A stretch of 64,000 nucleotides of DNA, taken from contig NZ_NEVJ01000002.1 of assembly GCF_002261425.1 (NCBI RefSeq), positions 434,001 to 498,000 of the forward strand. Direction: 5' to 3'. This document shows, piece after piece, positions 48,953-57,273 of this stretch. The position numbers and the translations under genes were made by a program. Under the pieces are notes generated by a model that saw only the letters and a program-made list of their open reading frames with translations, made no database searches and had not been told where the DNA came from. Position 1 is the first letter of the stretch; each line of letters starts with the position of its first letter. The stretch comes from Bordetella genomosp. 9. GTDB taxonomy: Bacteria > Pseudomonadota > Gammaproteobacteria > Burkholderiales > Burkholderiaceae_B.

Positions 48953-49972
48953 TCAGGCCAGCCCGTCGCCATTCCCGACTGGCGCGCAGCACAGTAGCAC
49001 CCCGCAAGCGGGGTCGTCGATCGGTCCGTCGCTCCCGTCCGGGAGCAAGGGGCCAGCCCCCGCATCCCGTCGCTCAGGCGCGCTGATGTCCATCTCGTCC
49101 GGCCCGGGCCGAGGACGGCGTGTCGGCGTACGCAGGCCGACAGGGCCGACATGCGTCCGAGCGCCGGCGACCTCCCGGTCCGCGCCGGCCGCTCCGGCCG
49201 TTTCGGCGGGTCTGGCCCCTCTGGCCGCTCCAGCTGCCCCAACCGCGTTCACCGGTCTCCCCACGCCCGCCGCGCTCGCGTGCCACAGCACGGGATGCGA
49301 CTGCATGGGCAAGGCCATTTCCATCTCCATCACCAGCATGCCGGCCCGCGCCGCGGGATCGCCGCTGCCCCGGAGCGCCGCCAGCCGCCGCAGCAGCGCC
49401 CGCACCCCAGGCACCCAGGGTGCGTGCGCATAAGCCAGGCGCAGCCGCAGCATGTTCGCTTCGAACACCGTCTGCCCCGAGCGCGGCCCGCGTCCGCCCG
49501 GCCAGCCCATGCGCCGGCGGCGCAGGTGCTGCTCCGCCTGGTAGTCATTGCGTATGGTCGGCAGGCCACGCGCGGCAGGGATGCGCAGCGACGCATCGCC
49601 GAAATCCGCGTAGGCGCCGACGGAGGGCGAGGTGACGTCGATACGCCAGGGCGGGGCGCCGGTCTGCTGCGTGACGTGCAGGAAGCTCGCGCGCATGCGG
49701 GCGCGCGGATCGCGATGCCGCCCGGGCGGATGGAACAGGGGCAGCAGGGCGGTTTCGAACGCCTGCTCGATCGTGGCGGGCCGTGCGTGCCCCGTCGCGC
49801 CGGCGCGCGCCGCTTCCAGCAGCGCCAGGTCGAGCATCTGCCGGGTCATGTGCCAGCGGGCGGCCTCGACCACGAGCAGGCCGCAGAACAGTAGCGGCAG
49901 CGCGCTCACGGTAAAAGCCACGATGGCCGCGCCGCGCTGGCGGGCCGCCGCGCGCGAGATCGGAGGATGCAT
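48953..49972 (-). CDS. TadE-family pilus-assembly-like membrane protein
   Basis: 339 aa from ATG 49972. A TadE-like N-terminal hydrophobic segment (residues about 14-36, RGAAIVAFTVSALPLLFCG) is followed by VEAARWHMTRQMLDLALLEAARAGA, the pilin-like helix of TadE/TadF proteins. The rest is a soluble domain of unknown fold with a disordered, Ala/Gly/Pro-rich C-terminus (about 240-339). No other tad/flp genes are in the window, so it is an orphan TadE-like gene. The ribosome binding site is poor, and a start further upstream is possible but its N-terminal extension looks non-coding. Convergent with ftsB. Confidence 0.65.
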   Translation of the reverse strand: MHPPISRAAARQRGAAIVAFTVSALPLLFCGLLVVEAARWHMTRQMLDLALLEAARAGATGHARPATIEQAFETALLPLFHPPGRHRDPRARMRASFLHVTQQTGAPPWRIDVTSPSVGAYADFGDASLRIPAARGLPTIRNDYQAEQHLRRRRMGWPGGRGPRSGQTVFEANMLRLRLAYAHAPWVPGVRALLRRLAALRGSGDPAARAGMLVMEMEMALPMQSHPVLWHASAAGVGRPVNAVGAAGAARGARPAETAGAAGADREVAGARTHVGPVGLRTPTRRPRPGPDEMDISAPERRDAGAGPLLPDGSDGPIDDPACGVLLCCAPVGNGDGLA

Positions 49973-50124
49973 GGCGCAAGTCTGCCGCGCCGGCCGGCGC
50001 GCGTCGATTGCGACATATACGTGTGATGCGCGCGACGCACCTGGGCGGACGTCGCGTGCCGGGCACGGCGGCGGCACCTGACGCGCCTGCACGGACGCGC
50101 GGGCGGCGCGCCCAGCCCGCGGCC

Positions 50125-51045
50125 TCAGTGCACCGTGGGCGGATCCTGTCCCGGCAGCGCCTGCGAGTCGGTGAACAGGCCCGCGCAATCCACCGCATCG
50201 AACAGGTAGGGCTTGCCGCAGAAATCGCAGGCGACTTCCACATCCCCGCGTTCGGCCAGGATGCTCTCGATTTCCCCGCGGCCCAGCATGCGCAGCATAT
50301 CGGCGACCTTGGTGCGGTTGCACGGGCAATGCCAGCGCACCCCGGACGGCTCGAAGGTCAGCAGGGTCTCATCCCAATACAGGCGATGGATCAAGGTATC
50401 GATATCGGTGGCCAGCAACTCGTCCGACTTCAGCGTCTCCGTCAGGTGAACGGCGCGATTCCAGCTTTCCTCGGCCGCCTCGGGCGTCTGCGCGACCCCG
50501 CCCTGTCCGGGCAGGCGCTGCAGCAGCATGCCCGCCGCGTGATTGTCGTCGGCGGCCAGCCACAAGCGCGTCTCCAGCTGTTCCGACTGCTGCATGTAGT
50601 GGCTGAGCGCGTCGGCGACGGTATCGCCCACGATGGGCACGATACCCTGGTAAGCCTGCTGCCCCGGCGCCTTGCGCTGCGGATCCAGCACCACGATGAA
50701 GCGGCCATTGCCGCCGGGATTCATCAGGCTCTGCATCGTGCCGGTGTCCGGCACCACCTGTTCCTGGCGCAGCTTGACGGTCGCGCGCAGGCTCAGGTCG
50801 GCGCGGCACTCCACCACCAGCAGGGCGATCGGCCCGTCGCCCTGCACCTGTATCACCAGCGACCCTTCGAACTTCAGGTTGGCCGCCAGCAGCGTGGATG
50901 CGGCGATCATTTCGCCCAGCAGGCGCTTGATGGCGGGGGGATAGTCGTGATTGACCTGGGCGGCGCGCCAGGTGTCATGCAGCCGTACCGCCTGGATGCG
51001 AACGGTACGGTCCTCGAACAGGTATTTCTTCAGGAGATCGGTCAT
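50125..51045 (-). CDS. hslO: Redox-regulated chaperone Hsp33
   Basis: 306 aa. A holdase that becomes active after oxidation releases zinc. The four zinc-binding cysteines are visible as WHCPCNR and CDFCGKPY in the C-terminal quarter. The N-terminal core includes MTDLLKKYLFEDRTVRIQAVRL. Cytoplasmic. Genes around are unrelated; nearest upstream is the gamma-carbonic anhydrase homologue (59-base gap, same strand). Confidence 0.96.
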   Translation of the reverse strand: MTDLLKKYLFEDRTVRIQAVRLHDTWRAAQVNHDYPPAIKRLLGEMIAASTLLAANLKFEGSLVIQVQGDGPIALLVVECRADLSLRATVKLRQEQVVPDTGTMQSLMNPGGNGRFIVVLDPQRKAPGQQAYQGIVPIVGDTVADALSHYMQQSEQLETRLWLAADDNHAAGMLLQRLPGQGGVAQTPEAAEESWNRAVHLTETLKSDELLATDIDTLIHRLYWDETLLTFEPSGVRWHCPCNRTKVADMLRMLGRGEIESILAERGDVEVACDFCGKPYLFDAVDCAGLFTDSQALPGQDPPTVH

Positions 51046-51104
51046 CCCGGAATGTTAGCCGATACGGCCCCCGGGCTGGCCGCGCCGCGGCCGGATCGCG
51101 CTGC

Positions 51105-51626
51105 TCAGCCGACGCGTTTCAGCGCGCGTTTGTATTGGCGTCCCCGATCGATATAGCCCTGGGTGTTCTGGTGCATGCGGTCGATTTCTTCCTGCGTCAG
51201 TTCCCGCACCACCTTGCCGATGCCGATGACCAGGCTGTTGTCCGGGATCACGCGGCCTTCGGGGATGATGGCGCCGGCGCCGATCAGGCAATTGCGGCCC
51301 ACCACCGCTTCATTCAGCACGATGGCCTGTATCCCGACCAGCGCGCCCGCGCGTATGGTGCAGCCGTGCAGCATGGCCTGGTGCCCCACCGTCACGCGTT
51401 CCTCGACGATCAGACCGACGCCCTTGTCGACGTGCAGGACCGACGATTCCTGGATATTGCTGCCCTGGCGGATGACGATGGGCGCGTTGTCGCCGCGTAT
51501 CGTCACCTGGGGCCAGATGCTGACGTCCGCTTCCAGCGTGACGTCGCCGATGATGTCCGCGCTGTCGGCGATATAGGCGCTGGCGTCGATGCGCGGCGCG
51601 ACGCCTTCGAGTTCGTAGATGGCCAT
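51105..51626 (-). CDS. Gamma-class carbonic anhydrase-like protein (YrdA/PaaY type)
   Basis: 173 aa, a left-handed beta-helix hexapeptide repeat: DASAYIADSADIIGDVTLEAD begins the helix, then many [LIV]-G-x4 turns. Zinc ligand histidines are present in LHVDKG and VGHQAMLHGC. A C-terminal helix caps the trimer. The YrdA/CaiE group often lacks measurable carbonic anhydrase activity, so function is uncertain. It follows the acyl-CoA ligase after 14 bases. Confidence 0.93.
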   Translation of the reverse strand: MAIYELEGVAPRIDASAYIADSADIIGDVTLEADVSIWPQVTIRGDNAPIVIRQGSNIQESSVLHVDKGVGLIVEERVTVGHQAMLHGCTIRAGALVGIQAIVLNEAVVGRNCLIGAGAIIPEGRVIPDNSLVIGIGKVVRELTQEEIDRMHQNTQGYIDRGRQYKRALKRVG

Positions 51627-51640
51627 GGCGGTCTCCTGCG

Positions 51641-53317
51641 TCAGGCGGGCTGGTCGCCGCGCGCCTTTTCCGCTTTTTCTTCTTCGAGCTGCCGCAATAC
51701 CCGCCGCTGCACCTTGCCGGTGGTGGTCATGGGCAGTTCGTCGAGAAACTCGATTTCCTTGGGATATTCATAAGGCGCCAGCCGTTCGCGCACGTGGTCC
51801 TGCAGGGCCTGGACGATGCCGTCGCGGGCCTGGCCGGCGTACTCCGGCGTCAGCACGACATAGGCCTTGACCAGCGCGCCGCGCTCCGCATCCGGTTTGG
51901 GCACCACGGCCGCGTTGGCTACGGCCGGGTGGCCCAGCAGGCAGCTTTCGATTTCCCCCGGCCCGATGCGATAGCCCGCCGACTTGAAGACGTCGTCGCT
52001 GCGCCCCGCGTACCAGAGGTAGCCGTCTTCGTCCATGCGGGCCAGGTCGCCGGTGCGGCACCAGTCGCCGCTGAATTTCGCGGCGGTGGCGATCGGGTTG
52101 CGCCAGTACTGCAGGAACAGGATGGGGTCGGGATGGCCGTGGATGTCGTAACGGTTCAGCGCCACTTCGCCGATTTCGCCCGCCTTGACCGGCTGGCCCT
52201 GGTCGTCGATGACGGCGACGCGGTGCCCCGGATAGGGGCGGCCCATGCTGCCCGGCTTGGCGGGCCAGCGCGCCTGGCTGTTGCCCACCAGGTAGTTCAT
52301 TTCAGTCTGGCCGAACATTTCGTTCGGCGTGATACCCAGCGCCGACCGGCACCAGCCGAACACGGTCTCGCCCACGGATTCGCCGGCGCTCATGATGGCC
52401 CGCAGCACCAGCTTGTAGCGTTCGCGCGGCGCCGGCACCGCCTTCATCATCGCTTTCAGGGCGGTCGGGAACAGGAAGGTGTTCGTGACCTGGTAGCGTT
52501 CCAGCAATTCGAACGCACGCTCGGGTGAAAACCGGCCGCGCGTGCCGACGATGGGATGGCCGAAATACAGGGTGGGCAGCAGCGCGTCCATCATGCCGCC
52601 GGTCCAGGCCCAGTCTGCCGGCGACCAGAACACATCGCCCAGCTTGGGAAACCAGTCCTGCGACGCCACGAAACCCGGCAGATTGCCGATCAGGGCGGAA
52701 TGCGGCAGCAGCGCCCCCTTGGGCGCGCCCGTGGTGCCCGACGTGTACAGCAGGATCGCGGGATCGGTGGCCAGGGTGGAAACACGCTTGAACTCGGCGG
52801 GCTGGCGCGCCAGCAGGCTGCGCCACGGCAGCACGCGTTCGTCGGCGAAGCCGATGCCGATGATCTGGTGCAGGGCAGCGCACTGTTCCGCGATGGAAAG
52901 CAGGTTGGCGCTGGACGCCGCGTCCACCACCGCGACGCGCGCTTCCGAGTCGCGCAGGCGCGACTCCAGCGCTTCGGGGCCGAACAATCCGGACAAGGGG
53001 ACGATGACCGCGCCGACGCTGTAGGTGGCCATGTGCACCACCGCGGTCTCCGGTCGTTGTCCCAATACAACAGCGACACGGTCGCCCTTTCCGACTCCCA
53101 TGCGCACCAGGCCATTCGCCAACTGGTTCGCCGCTTCCGCCAGGCGACCGTAGGTCCAGACTTCCCTGTTGCCCGCTTCGTCTTCGTAATAAATGGCGAT
53201 GCGGCGTGCGTCGAGGCCGCTTTCGGCCCAACGGTGGCAGCACACCTCGGCGATGTTGAACTGCGTGGGTACTAGCCAGCGGAAAGAGTCGTAGAGCGCC
53301 TGGTATTGATCGTTCAT
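51641..53317 (-). CDS. AMP-dependent acyl-CoA synthetase (medium-chain/ACSM-like)
   Basis: 558 aa, ANL superfamily. The P-loop LLYTSGTTGAPKGALLPH is near residues 189-206. The adenylation core includes FSPADWAWTGGMMDALLPTLYFG and GQTEMNYLVGNS. The C-terminal domain has TGDLARMDEDGYLWYAGRSDD and the catalytic Lys motif LPMTTTGKVQRR near 525. The Trp-rich ADWAWTGG resembles ACSM/benzoate-type enzymes; substrate not determined. Same strand as the carbonic anhydrase homologue. Confidence 0.9.
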   Translation of the reverse strand: MNDQYQALYDSFRWLVPTQFNIAEVCCHRWAESGLDARRIAIYYEDEAGNREVWTYGRLAEAANQLANGLVRMGVGKGDRVAVVLGQRPETAVVHMATYSVGAVIVPLSGLFGPEALESRLRDSEARVAVVDAASSANLLSIAEQCAALHQIIGIGFADERVLPWRSLLARQPAEFKRVSTLATDPAILLYTSGTTGAPKGALLPHSALIGNLPGFVASQDWFPKLGDVFWSPADWAWTGGMMDALLPTLYFGHPIVGTRGRFSPERAFELLERYQVTNTFLFPTALKAMMKAVPAPRERYKLVLRAIMSAGESVGETVFGWCRSALGITPNEMFGQTEMNYLVGNSQARWPAKPGSMGRPYPGHRVAVIDDQGQPVKAGEIGEVALNRYDIHGHPDPILFLQYWRNPIATAAKFSGDWCRTGDLARMDEDGYLWYAGRSDDVFKSAGYRIGPGEIESCLLGHPAVANAAVVPKPDAERGALVKAYVVLTPEYAGQARDGIVQALQDHVRERLAPYEYPKEIEFLDELPMTTTGKVQRRVLRQLEEEKAEKARGDQPA

Positions 53318-53524
53318 GGCCCTGTTGTGAGCGGTTACAACGATGGGACTCGTCGGCAGTGCTTTTGGGGCCGGATTGCCCCAAACGCAAGCATGACCTA
53401 GAGGGCCACGATCCGCAACTTTCGCGTGCAGCGGTCCGCCAGGCCTAGGGTTATTACCGATGTTGCGGCGGCCGCCGCCGCGAGCGGCGACGCCCCGGGG
53501 CCAGAGGTGGGGCGGCGCGCGGCC

Positions 53525-54373
53525 TTACGGATGCTTGCCCTGGCGGCGCAGGGCCGAGGGCAGCGCGGGCAGGGACACCGGCCGCGGCGCGCGGGCCGGC
53601 GGGGCGTCCGCCGCGCGATCGGCCAGCACGGCCGCCCAGTCGAGCAACCGCAATTGGCCGCTGTGGTCTTCGGTCAGGGCCGACAGGCTTTCCACCCAAT
53701 CGCCATCGTTGCAGTACAGCACGCCATCGATGTCGCGCAGTTCGGCCTTGTGGATGTGGCCGCAGACGACGCCATCCAGGCCGCGCCGGCGGGCTTCCCC
53801 GGCCAGGGCGTGTTCGAAGTCGGTGATGAAGGCGACCGCGTTCTTGACCTTGTGCTTCAGGTATTGGGACAGCGACCAGTAGTGCAGTCCCATGCGGTGG
53901 CGCATGCGATTGAAGTAGTGGTTCAGCCACAGCGCGAACTGGTACAGCGTGTCGCCCAGGTGCGCCAGCCATTTGCTGTGCTGGATCACGCCGTCGAACT
54001 GGTCGCCGTGCAGCACCAGCAACTTGCGCCCGTCGGCCGTCTCGTGGACGTCTTCGTCGACGATCTCGATGTCGCCGAAGGCATAGCCGATGAACTCGCG
54101 GGCGAATTCGTCATGGTTGCCCGGCACGAACACCACCCGCGTGCCTTCCCGTGCCTTGCGCAGGATGCGCTGGACGACGTCGTTGTGGGCGCGCGGCCAA
54201 TGCCAGTGCTTGCGCAGCTGCCAGCCGTCGACGATGTCGCCGACCAGGTACAGCGTCTCGGCTTCGTTGTGATCCAGGAAGTCCAGGAGGAATTCTGCTT
54301 TGCACCCCGTCGTGCCGAGATGCAAATCGGAAATCCACACAGTGCGCCAATGCGTCGGGCGAATCTCGTTCAC
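53525..54373 (-). CDS. UDP-2,3-diacylglucosamine diphosphatase-like metallophosphoesterase (LpxH type)
   Basis: 282 aa from GTG 54373, chosen because GAGGGA lies just before it; a farther upstream GTG at 54412 has no such site. Calcineurin-like motifs: WISDLHLG (D-x-H), VGDIVDGW, VPGNHDEF, VLHGDQFD and CGHIHKAE, which together bind two metals. LpxH cleaves UDP-2,3-diacylglucosamine in lipid A synthesis. The C-terminal tail (about 240-282) is Pro/Arg-rich and extra. Separate from other lipid A genes. Confidence 0.87.
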   Translation of the reverse strand: MNEIRPTHWRTVWISDLHLGTTGCKAEFLLDFLDHNEAETLYLVGDIVDGWQLRKHWHWPRAHNDVVQRILRKAREGTRVVFVPGNHDEFAREFIGYAFGDIEIVDEDVHETADGRKLLVLHGDQFDGVIQHSKWLAHLGDTLYQFALWLNHYFNRMRHRMGLHYWSLSQYLKHKVKNAVAFITDFEHALAGEARRRGLDGVVCGHIHKAELRDIDGVLYCNDGDWVESLSALTEDHSGQLRLLDWAAVLADRAADAPPARAPRPVSLPALPSALRRQGKHP

Positions 54374-54516
54374 ATGTCCCTCGTTCGCGCTGTCATGTAC
54401 GCATGAAATCACCCGGCGATGACGTCGATGTGAAATTGCGATGGCGCTTTCATGACAGCGGCGGGGATGCCGCGGCCCACGGCCACGGCCACGGGCGGGA
54501 TGTGGGCGGAACGGCG

Positions 54517-55053
54517 TCAGGCGCCGGCCGGGCTCTTGCGCGCCGCCCGGGGCGCACCTGGTACCGTGACCAGCCGCGTGCCCGCCCAGCGGTCATGCAG
54601 GAACTGCCCTTCCGGATCGAGCCAGGAGCCGATGAACACCGCGAACGGCGCGGCGACGATGAACATCAGGGTGGCGGGCCAGCGGGTCAGCGACTCGATG
54701 CCCCAGACCACCAGGGCCGCGATCAAGGGCAATACCCAGGCCAGCCCGTAGCGCCAGACCAGGCGGCTCAGCGACGGCGCGGTGCCGTCCCTGGCGACCA
54801 GCCGGATGTTCCAGGTTTTCATGGGCAGCGTCTGGCCGGCGCGTCGCCAGCACACCACGAAGTACACGCCGATGGCCAGGAAAAGCCAGAACTGGCGGGC
54901 CGGCCGCAGCATCAGGCCGCTGCGGCTCTGCGTCAGCGTGTCGAACAGATAATCCGCCAGGAAAACCACGCCGAACAGCAGCACGGCTTCGTACATCATG
55001 CAGGCGAATCGCCGCAGGCGGGGCGGCGTGGGCAGGGCAGTCGAGGCGTTCAT
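54517..55053 (-). CDS. RDD-family membrane protein
   Basis: 178 aa with about three to four hydrophobic segments. The RDD signature is present: RRFACMMYEAVLLFGVVFLA near residue 14 (the usual R-x2-A...YD region), TLPMKTWNIRLVARDG near 76-91, and a DRWAGTRLVTVP segment near the end. Inner membrane. RDD proteins are linked in some bacteria to Na+/H+ antiport or osmolyte roles; here unknown. Downstream of the terminator at 55074. Confidence 0.9.
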   Translation of the reverse strand: MNASTALPTPPRLRRFACMMYEAVLLFGVVFLADYLFDTLTQSRSGLMLRPARQFWLFLAIGVYFVVCWRRAGQTLPMKTWNIRLVARDGTAPSLSRLVWRYGLAWVLPLIAALVVWGIESLTRWPATLMFIVAAPFAVFIGSWLDPEGQFLHDRWAGTRLVTVPGAPRAARKSPAGA

Positions 55054-55073
55054 AGCGGCGTATTATCCCCGGC

Positions 55074-55104
55074 AAAAAAAAAGCCCGCCACGAGGGCGGG
55101 TTTT
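55074..55104 (-). terminator. Rho-independent terminator of the small gene
   Basis: On the minus strand: CCCGCC, loop CTCGT, GGCGGG, then a run of nine T residues after one C. On the plus strand the flank TTTT follows. A stem of six G/C pairs plus flanking A/T pairs, strong on the minus strand; possibly weakly bidirectional. It lies 58 bases after the stop of the 59-residue gene. Confidence 0.9.
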
Positions 55105-55161
55105 AAAAGGGGCTTATGCAGCCCCCAAGGGGATCTGTCGCTGTCTGGTCGCTTTTCTGTT

Positions 55162-55341
55162 TCAGGCGCGGGCTGCTTCGCCGCCGTGGCGGGCAGCAGG
55201 GGCGCGGAAAGAGCGGCCGAGCTTGCTGATCATCTTACCCAACGCACGAAGCGGGCGCGGGCGGAATTGTTCTTCAATGGCCTGACGCATCAGTTGGCGT
55301 TCCAGTTCGTCGGTCAGGCGCAGGGGTTCACGTTCGTTCAC
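55162..55341 (-). CDS. Small 59-residue protein of unknown function (GTG start)
   Basis: It translates as (M)NEREPLRLTDELERQLM, a helical middle, then RPRPLRALGKMISKLGRS and a basic C-terminus. AGGA lies 8 bases before the GTG. A strong promoter with an inverted repeat precedes it and an intrinsic terminator follows, so it is a complete one-gene unit. The protein is rich in charged residues (many R, with acidic N-half), with no membrane segment, cysteine cluster or signal peptide. I do not recognise a family. Codon use is ordinary for the window. Confidence 0.75.
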   Translation of the reverse strand: MNEREPLRLTDELERQLMRQAIEEQFRPRPLRALGKMISKLGRSFRAPAARHGGEAARA

Positions 55342-55405
55342 GATAATATCCTGAGTGCTAAAAGCAAGCGCTGCGTTCCATCCAGAGAATCTGTTTAATC
55401 GCGTG

Positions 55406-55453
55406 CGCTCTAGGGATAACCCGAATTATAGGGGTTAACCCTAGAGCGTGCAA
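55406..55453 (-). promoter_or_regulatory. Strong promoter embedded in a 17-bp inverted repeat
   Basis: Minus strand: TTGCAC (55448-55453), 17-base spacer, TATAAT (55425-55430). Inverted repeat CGCTCTAGGGATAACCC (55406-55422) and GGGTTAACCCTAGAGCG (55432-55448) matches at 16 of 17 positions with a 9-base centre. One arm fills the -35/-10 spacer, the other covers the start-site region. This is a textbook operator position. It is also 37 bases from pxpB on the other strand. Confidence 0.85.
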
Positions 55454-55484
55454 GTCGTGAAAAAGCAACAACTTCAACACCCGC

Positions 55485-56216
55485 ATGGACAGTCAGCCCC
55501 TGGATTCCCCCTTCCCTTGGCGCATCGATCCCGTCGGCGATCGTTGCCTGCTGGTCACCCTGGGAGACCAGGTGGACGCCGCAGTCAATCGCTCGGTGCT
55601 GGCGCTGGCGGCGCATCTGCTGGCGGACCCGCCGCCGGGCGTGATCGATGTGGTGCCGGCTTTCACCACCGTGGCCTTGCATTATCTGCCGCAGGCTTAC
55701 GCGGGAGAGCCCGGCACGCCGTACGCCTGCCTGGCGGCCATCGTGGCGGAGCGCCTGCGGCGCGGCGTGCCCGATATCGACGCCGAATCGCGGCTGGTGG
55801 AGGTTCCCGCCTGCTATGGCGGCGCGTACGGGCCGGACCTGGACGAGGTAGCGGGGCGCTGCGGCCTGTCCACCAGCGAGGTGATCGCGCTGCACTGCGG
55901 CTCGCCCCTGACGATCTACACCTTCTTTTTCTCCCCCGGCACGCCATTCGCCGGCGGCCTGGACGCGCGGCTGGCGGTGCCCCGGCGGGCCACGCCGCGC
56001 ACGGAAGTCCCGGCGGGTTCGGTCGCCATCGCCAACGGCCTGTCGATGATCTACCAACTGGCCATGCCTGGCGGCTGGAACCTGATCGGACGCACGCCCT
56101 GGAACCTGTTCGACCTGCGGCGCGAGCCTCCCGCCCGGCTGCGCCTGGGCGATCGCCTGCGCTTCGTGCCGATTTCGCCGGCCGAGTTCGACCGTCTCTA
56201 CGAGGCGCGGCCGTGA
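55485..56216 (+). CDS. pxpB: 5-oxoprolinase subunit PxpB (KipI/allophanate-hydrolase subunit 1-like)
   Basis: 243 aa. Carboxyltransferase-type domain (KipI/AHS1). Landmarks: FPWRIDPVGDRCLLVTLGDQVD at the start, VPACYGGAYGPDLDEVA near 108, YTFFFSPGTPFAGGLDARLA near 145-164 (usual F-x-P-G-F-P-Y-x-G-G-L). In PxpABC it helps convert 5-oxoproline to glutamate using ATP. It overlaps pxpC by 4 bases (GTGA). No clear ribosome binding site before the ATG. Confidence 0.9.
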   Translation: MDSQPLDSPFPWRIDPVGDRCLLVTLGDQVDAAVNRSVLALAAHLLADPPPGVIDVVPAFTTVALHYLPQAYAGEPGTPYACLAAIVAERLRRGVPDIDAESRLVEVPACYGGAYGPDLDEVAGRCGLSTSEVIALHCGSPLTIYTFFFSPGTPFAGGLDARLAVPRRATPRTEVPAGSVAIANGLSMIYQLAMPGGWNLIGRTPWNLFDLRREPPARLRLGDRLRFVPISPAEFDRLYEARP

Positions 56217-57268
56217 TACGCGTATTGAAGCCCGGCGCGCTGACGCAGTTGCAGGACCTGGGCCGCTACGGCCACCAGCGCTATGGCGTGCCGGTGAACG
56301 GCGTGATGGACGAATGGTCGCACCGCGTGGCCAATATCCTGGTCGGCAACCCCGATGACGCCGCCACGCTGGAATGCACGCTCACCGGTCCCACGCTGCG
56401 GTTCATGCCCGGCGGGCGCGGCGAGCGCCTGATCGCGCTGTGCGGCGCCGATATGCAGGCGACTATCGACGGCATGCCGGCGCCCCTGAACCAGCCGCTG
56501 CTGGTGCGGGCGGGCGCCACGCTGGCCTTCGGCGAGCGCCGGCGCGGCGCCCGTGTGTACCTGGCGGTACGCGGCGGTTTCGACGTTCCCGCGGTGATGG
56601 GCAGCCGCAGCACGTTCGCGCGCGGCGGCTATGGCGGCTTCGAGGGCCGGGCGCTCGCGCGCGATGACCGATTGCCCCTGTGCGCGGCGGACGCCGGGTA
56701 TCCCGGGGCGACGCGCCTGCGGGTGCAATGCGGCCTGCCTTTCGTCAGCGCGGCCCTGTTCGATCCGCCGGCGCTGGCGGGGCATCCCGATGGCCTGCGC
56801 GCCATCCGGGGGCCGCAATGGCACGCCTACACCGAAGCGGCCCGGGCGGCTTTCCGCGGACAGCCGTTCCGGATCGACAGCCGCTCCGATCGCATGGGCT
56901 ACCGTCTGGAAGGGCCGCGCCTGGCGCTGTCCCAGCCCCTGGAGATGATTTCCGAGGCGGTGGCCTTCGGCACCGTGCAGGTGCCGCCGGATGGCAATCC
57001 CATCGTGCTGATGGCGGACCGCCAGAGCGCCGGCGGCTATCCCAAGATCGCCTACGTCGCCAGCGTGGACCTGCCGTTGCTGGCACAGGCCATGCCCGGC
57101 GACACCGTGCGGTTCGCCATGGTCACGCTGGACGAGGCGCAGGCCTTGTACCTGGAGCGCGAGGCGTCGCTGGCGGCGCTCCGCGCGCGTGTCGCCAGCG
57201 CGATGGGGAGTGCCATGGGGAGTGCCATGGGAAGTCCCATGGGGACTGCCGGCGTGATGCCGGCCTGA
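56213..57268 (+). CDS. pxpC: 5-oxoprolinase subunit PxpC (KipA/biotin-dependent carboxyltransferase-like)
   Basis: 351 aa from a GTG start at 56213 that overlaps the pxpB stop. AHS2/KipA fold: IRVLKPGALTQLQDLGRYGHQRYGV at the start, NGVMDEWSHRVAN, PTLRF, RIDSRSDRMGYRLEGP and ISEAVAFGTVQVPPDGNPIVLMADRQSAGGYPKIA. The C-terminus ends in short SAMG-type repeats. pxpA (LamB/YcsF) is not adjacent; the next gene is on the opposite strand 5 bases after. Confidence 0.91.
   Translation: MIRVLKPGALTQLQDLGRYGHQRYGVPVNGVMDEWSHRVANILVGNPDDAATLECTLTGPTLRFMPGGRGERLIALCGADMQATIDGMPAPLNQPLLVRAGATLAFGERRRGARVYLAVRGGFDVPAVMGSRSTFARGGYGGFEGRALARDDRLPLCAADAGYPGATRLRVQCGLPFVSAALFDPPALAGHPDGLRAIRGPQWHAYTEAARAAFRGQPFRIDSRSDRMGYRLEGPRLALSQPLEMISEAVAFGTVQVPPDGNPIVLMADRQSAGGYPKIAYVASVDLPLLAQAMPGDTVRFAMVTLDEAQALYLEREASLAALRARVASAMGSAMGSAMGSPMGTAGVMPA
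57197..57244 (+). repeat. 12-bp coding repeat, four copies, in the pxpC 3' end
   Basis: Units at 57197, 57209, 57221 and 57233 with consensus AGTGCCATGGGG. They encode S-A-M-G four times (the last S-P-M-G), immediately before the stop region. In-frame length changes would be tolerated. Confidence 0.88.
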
Positions 57269-57273
57269 GCTTT

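Noticed and set aside
49973..50329. Upstream extension of the TadE-like frame
   Set aside because: Overlaps hslO and reads as Arg/Gly/Pro-rich; the methionine at 49972 gives a sensible membrane protein.
55448..56212. Upstream extension of the pxpC frame over pxpB
   Set aside because: It is a shadow of pxpB; the GTG at 56213 starts the recognised KipA-type domain and overlaps the pxpB stop.
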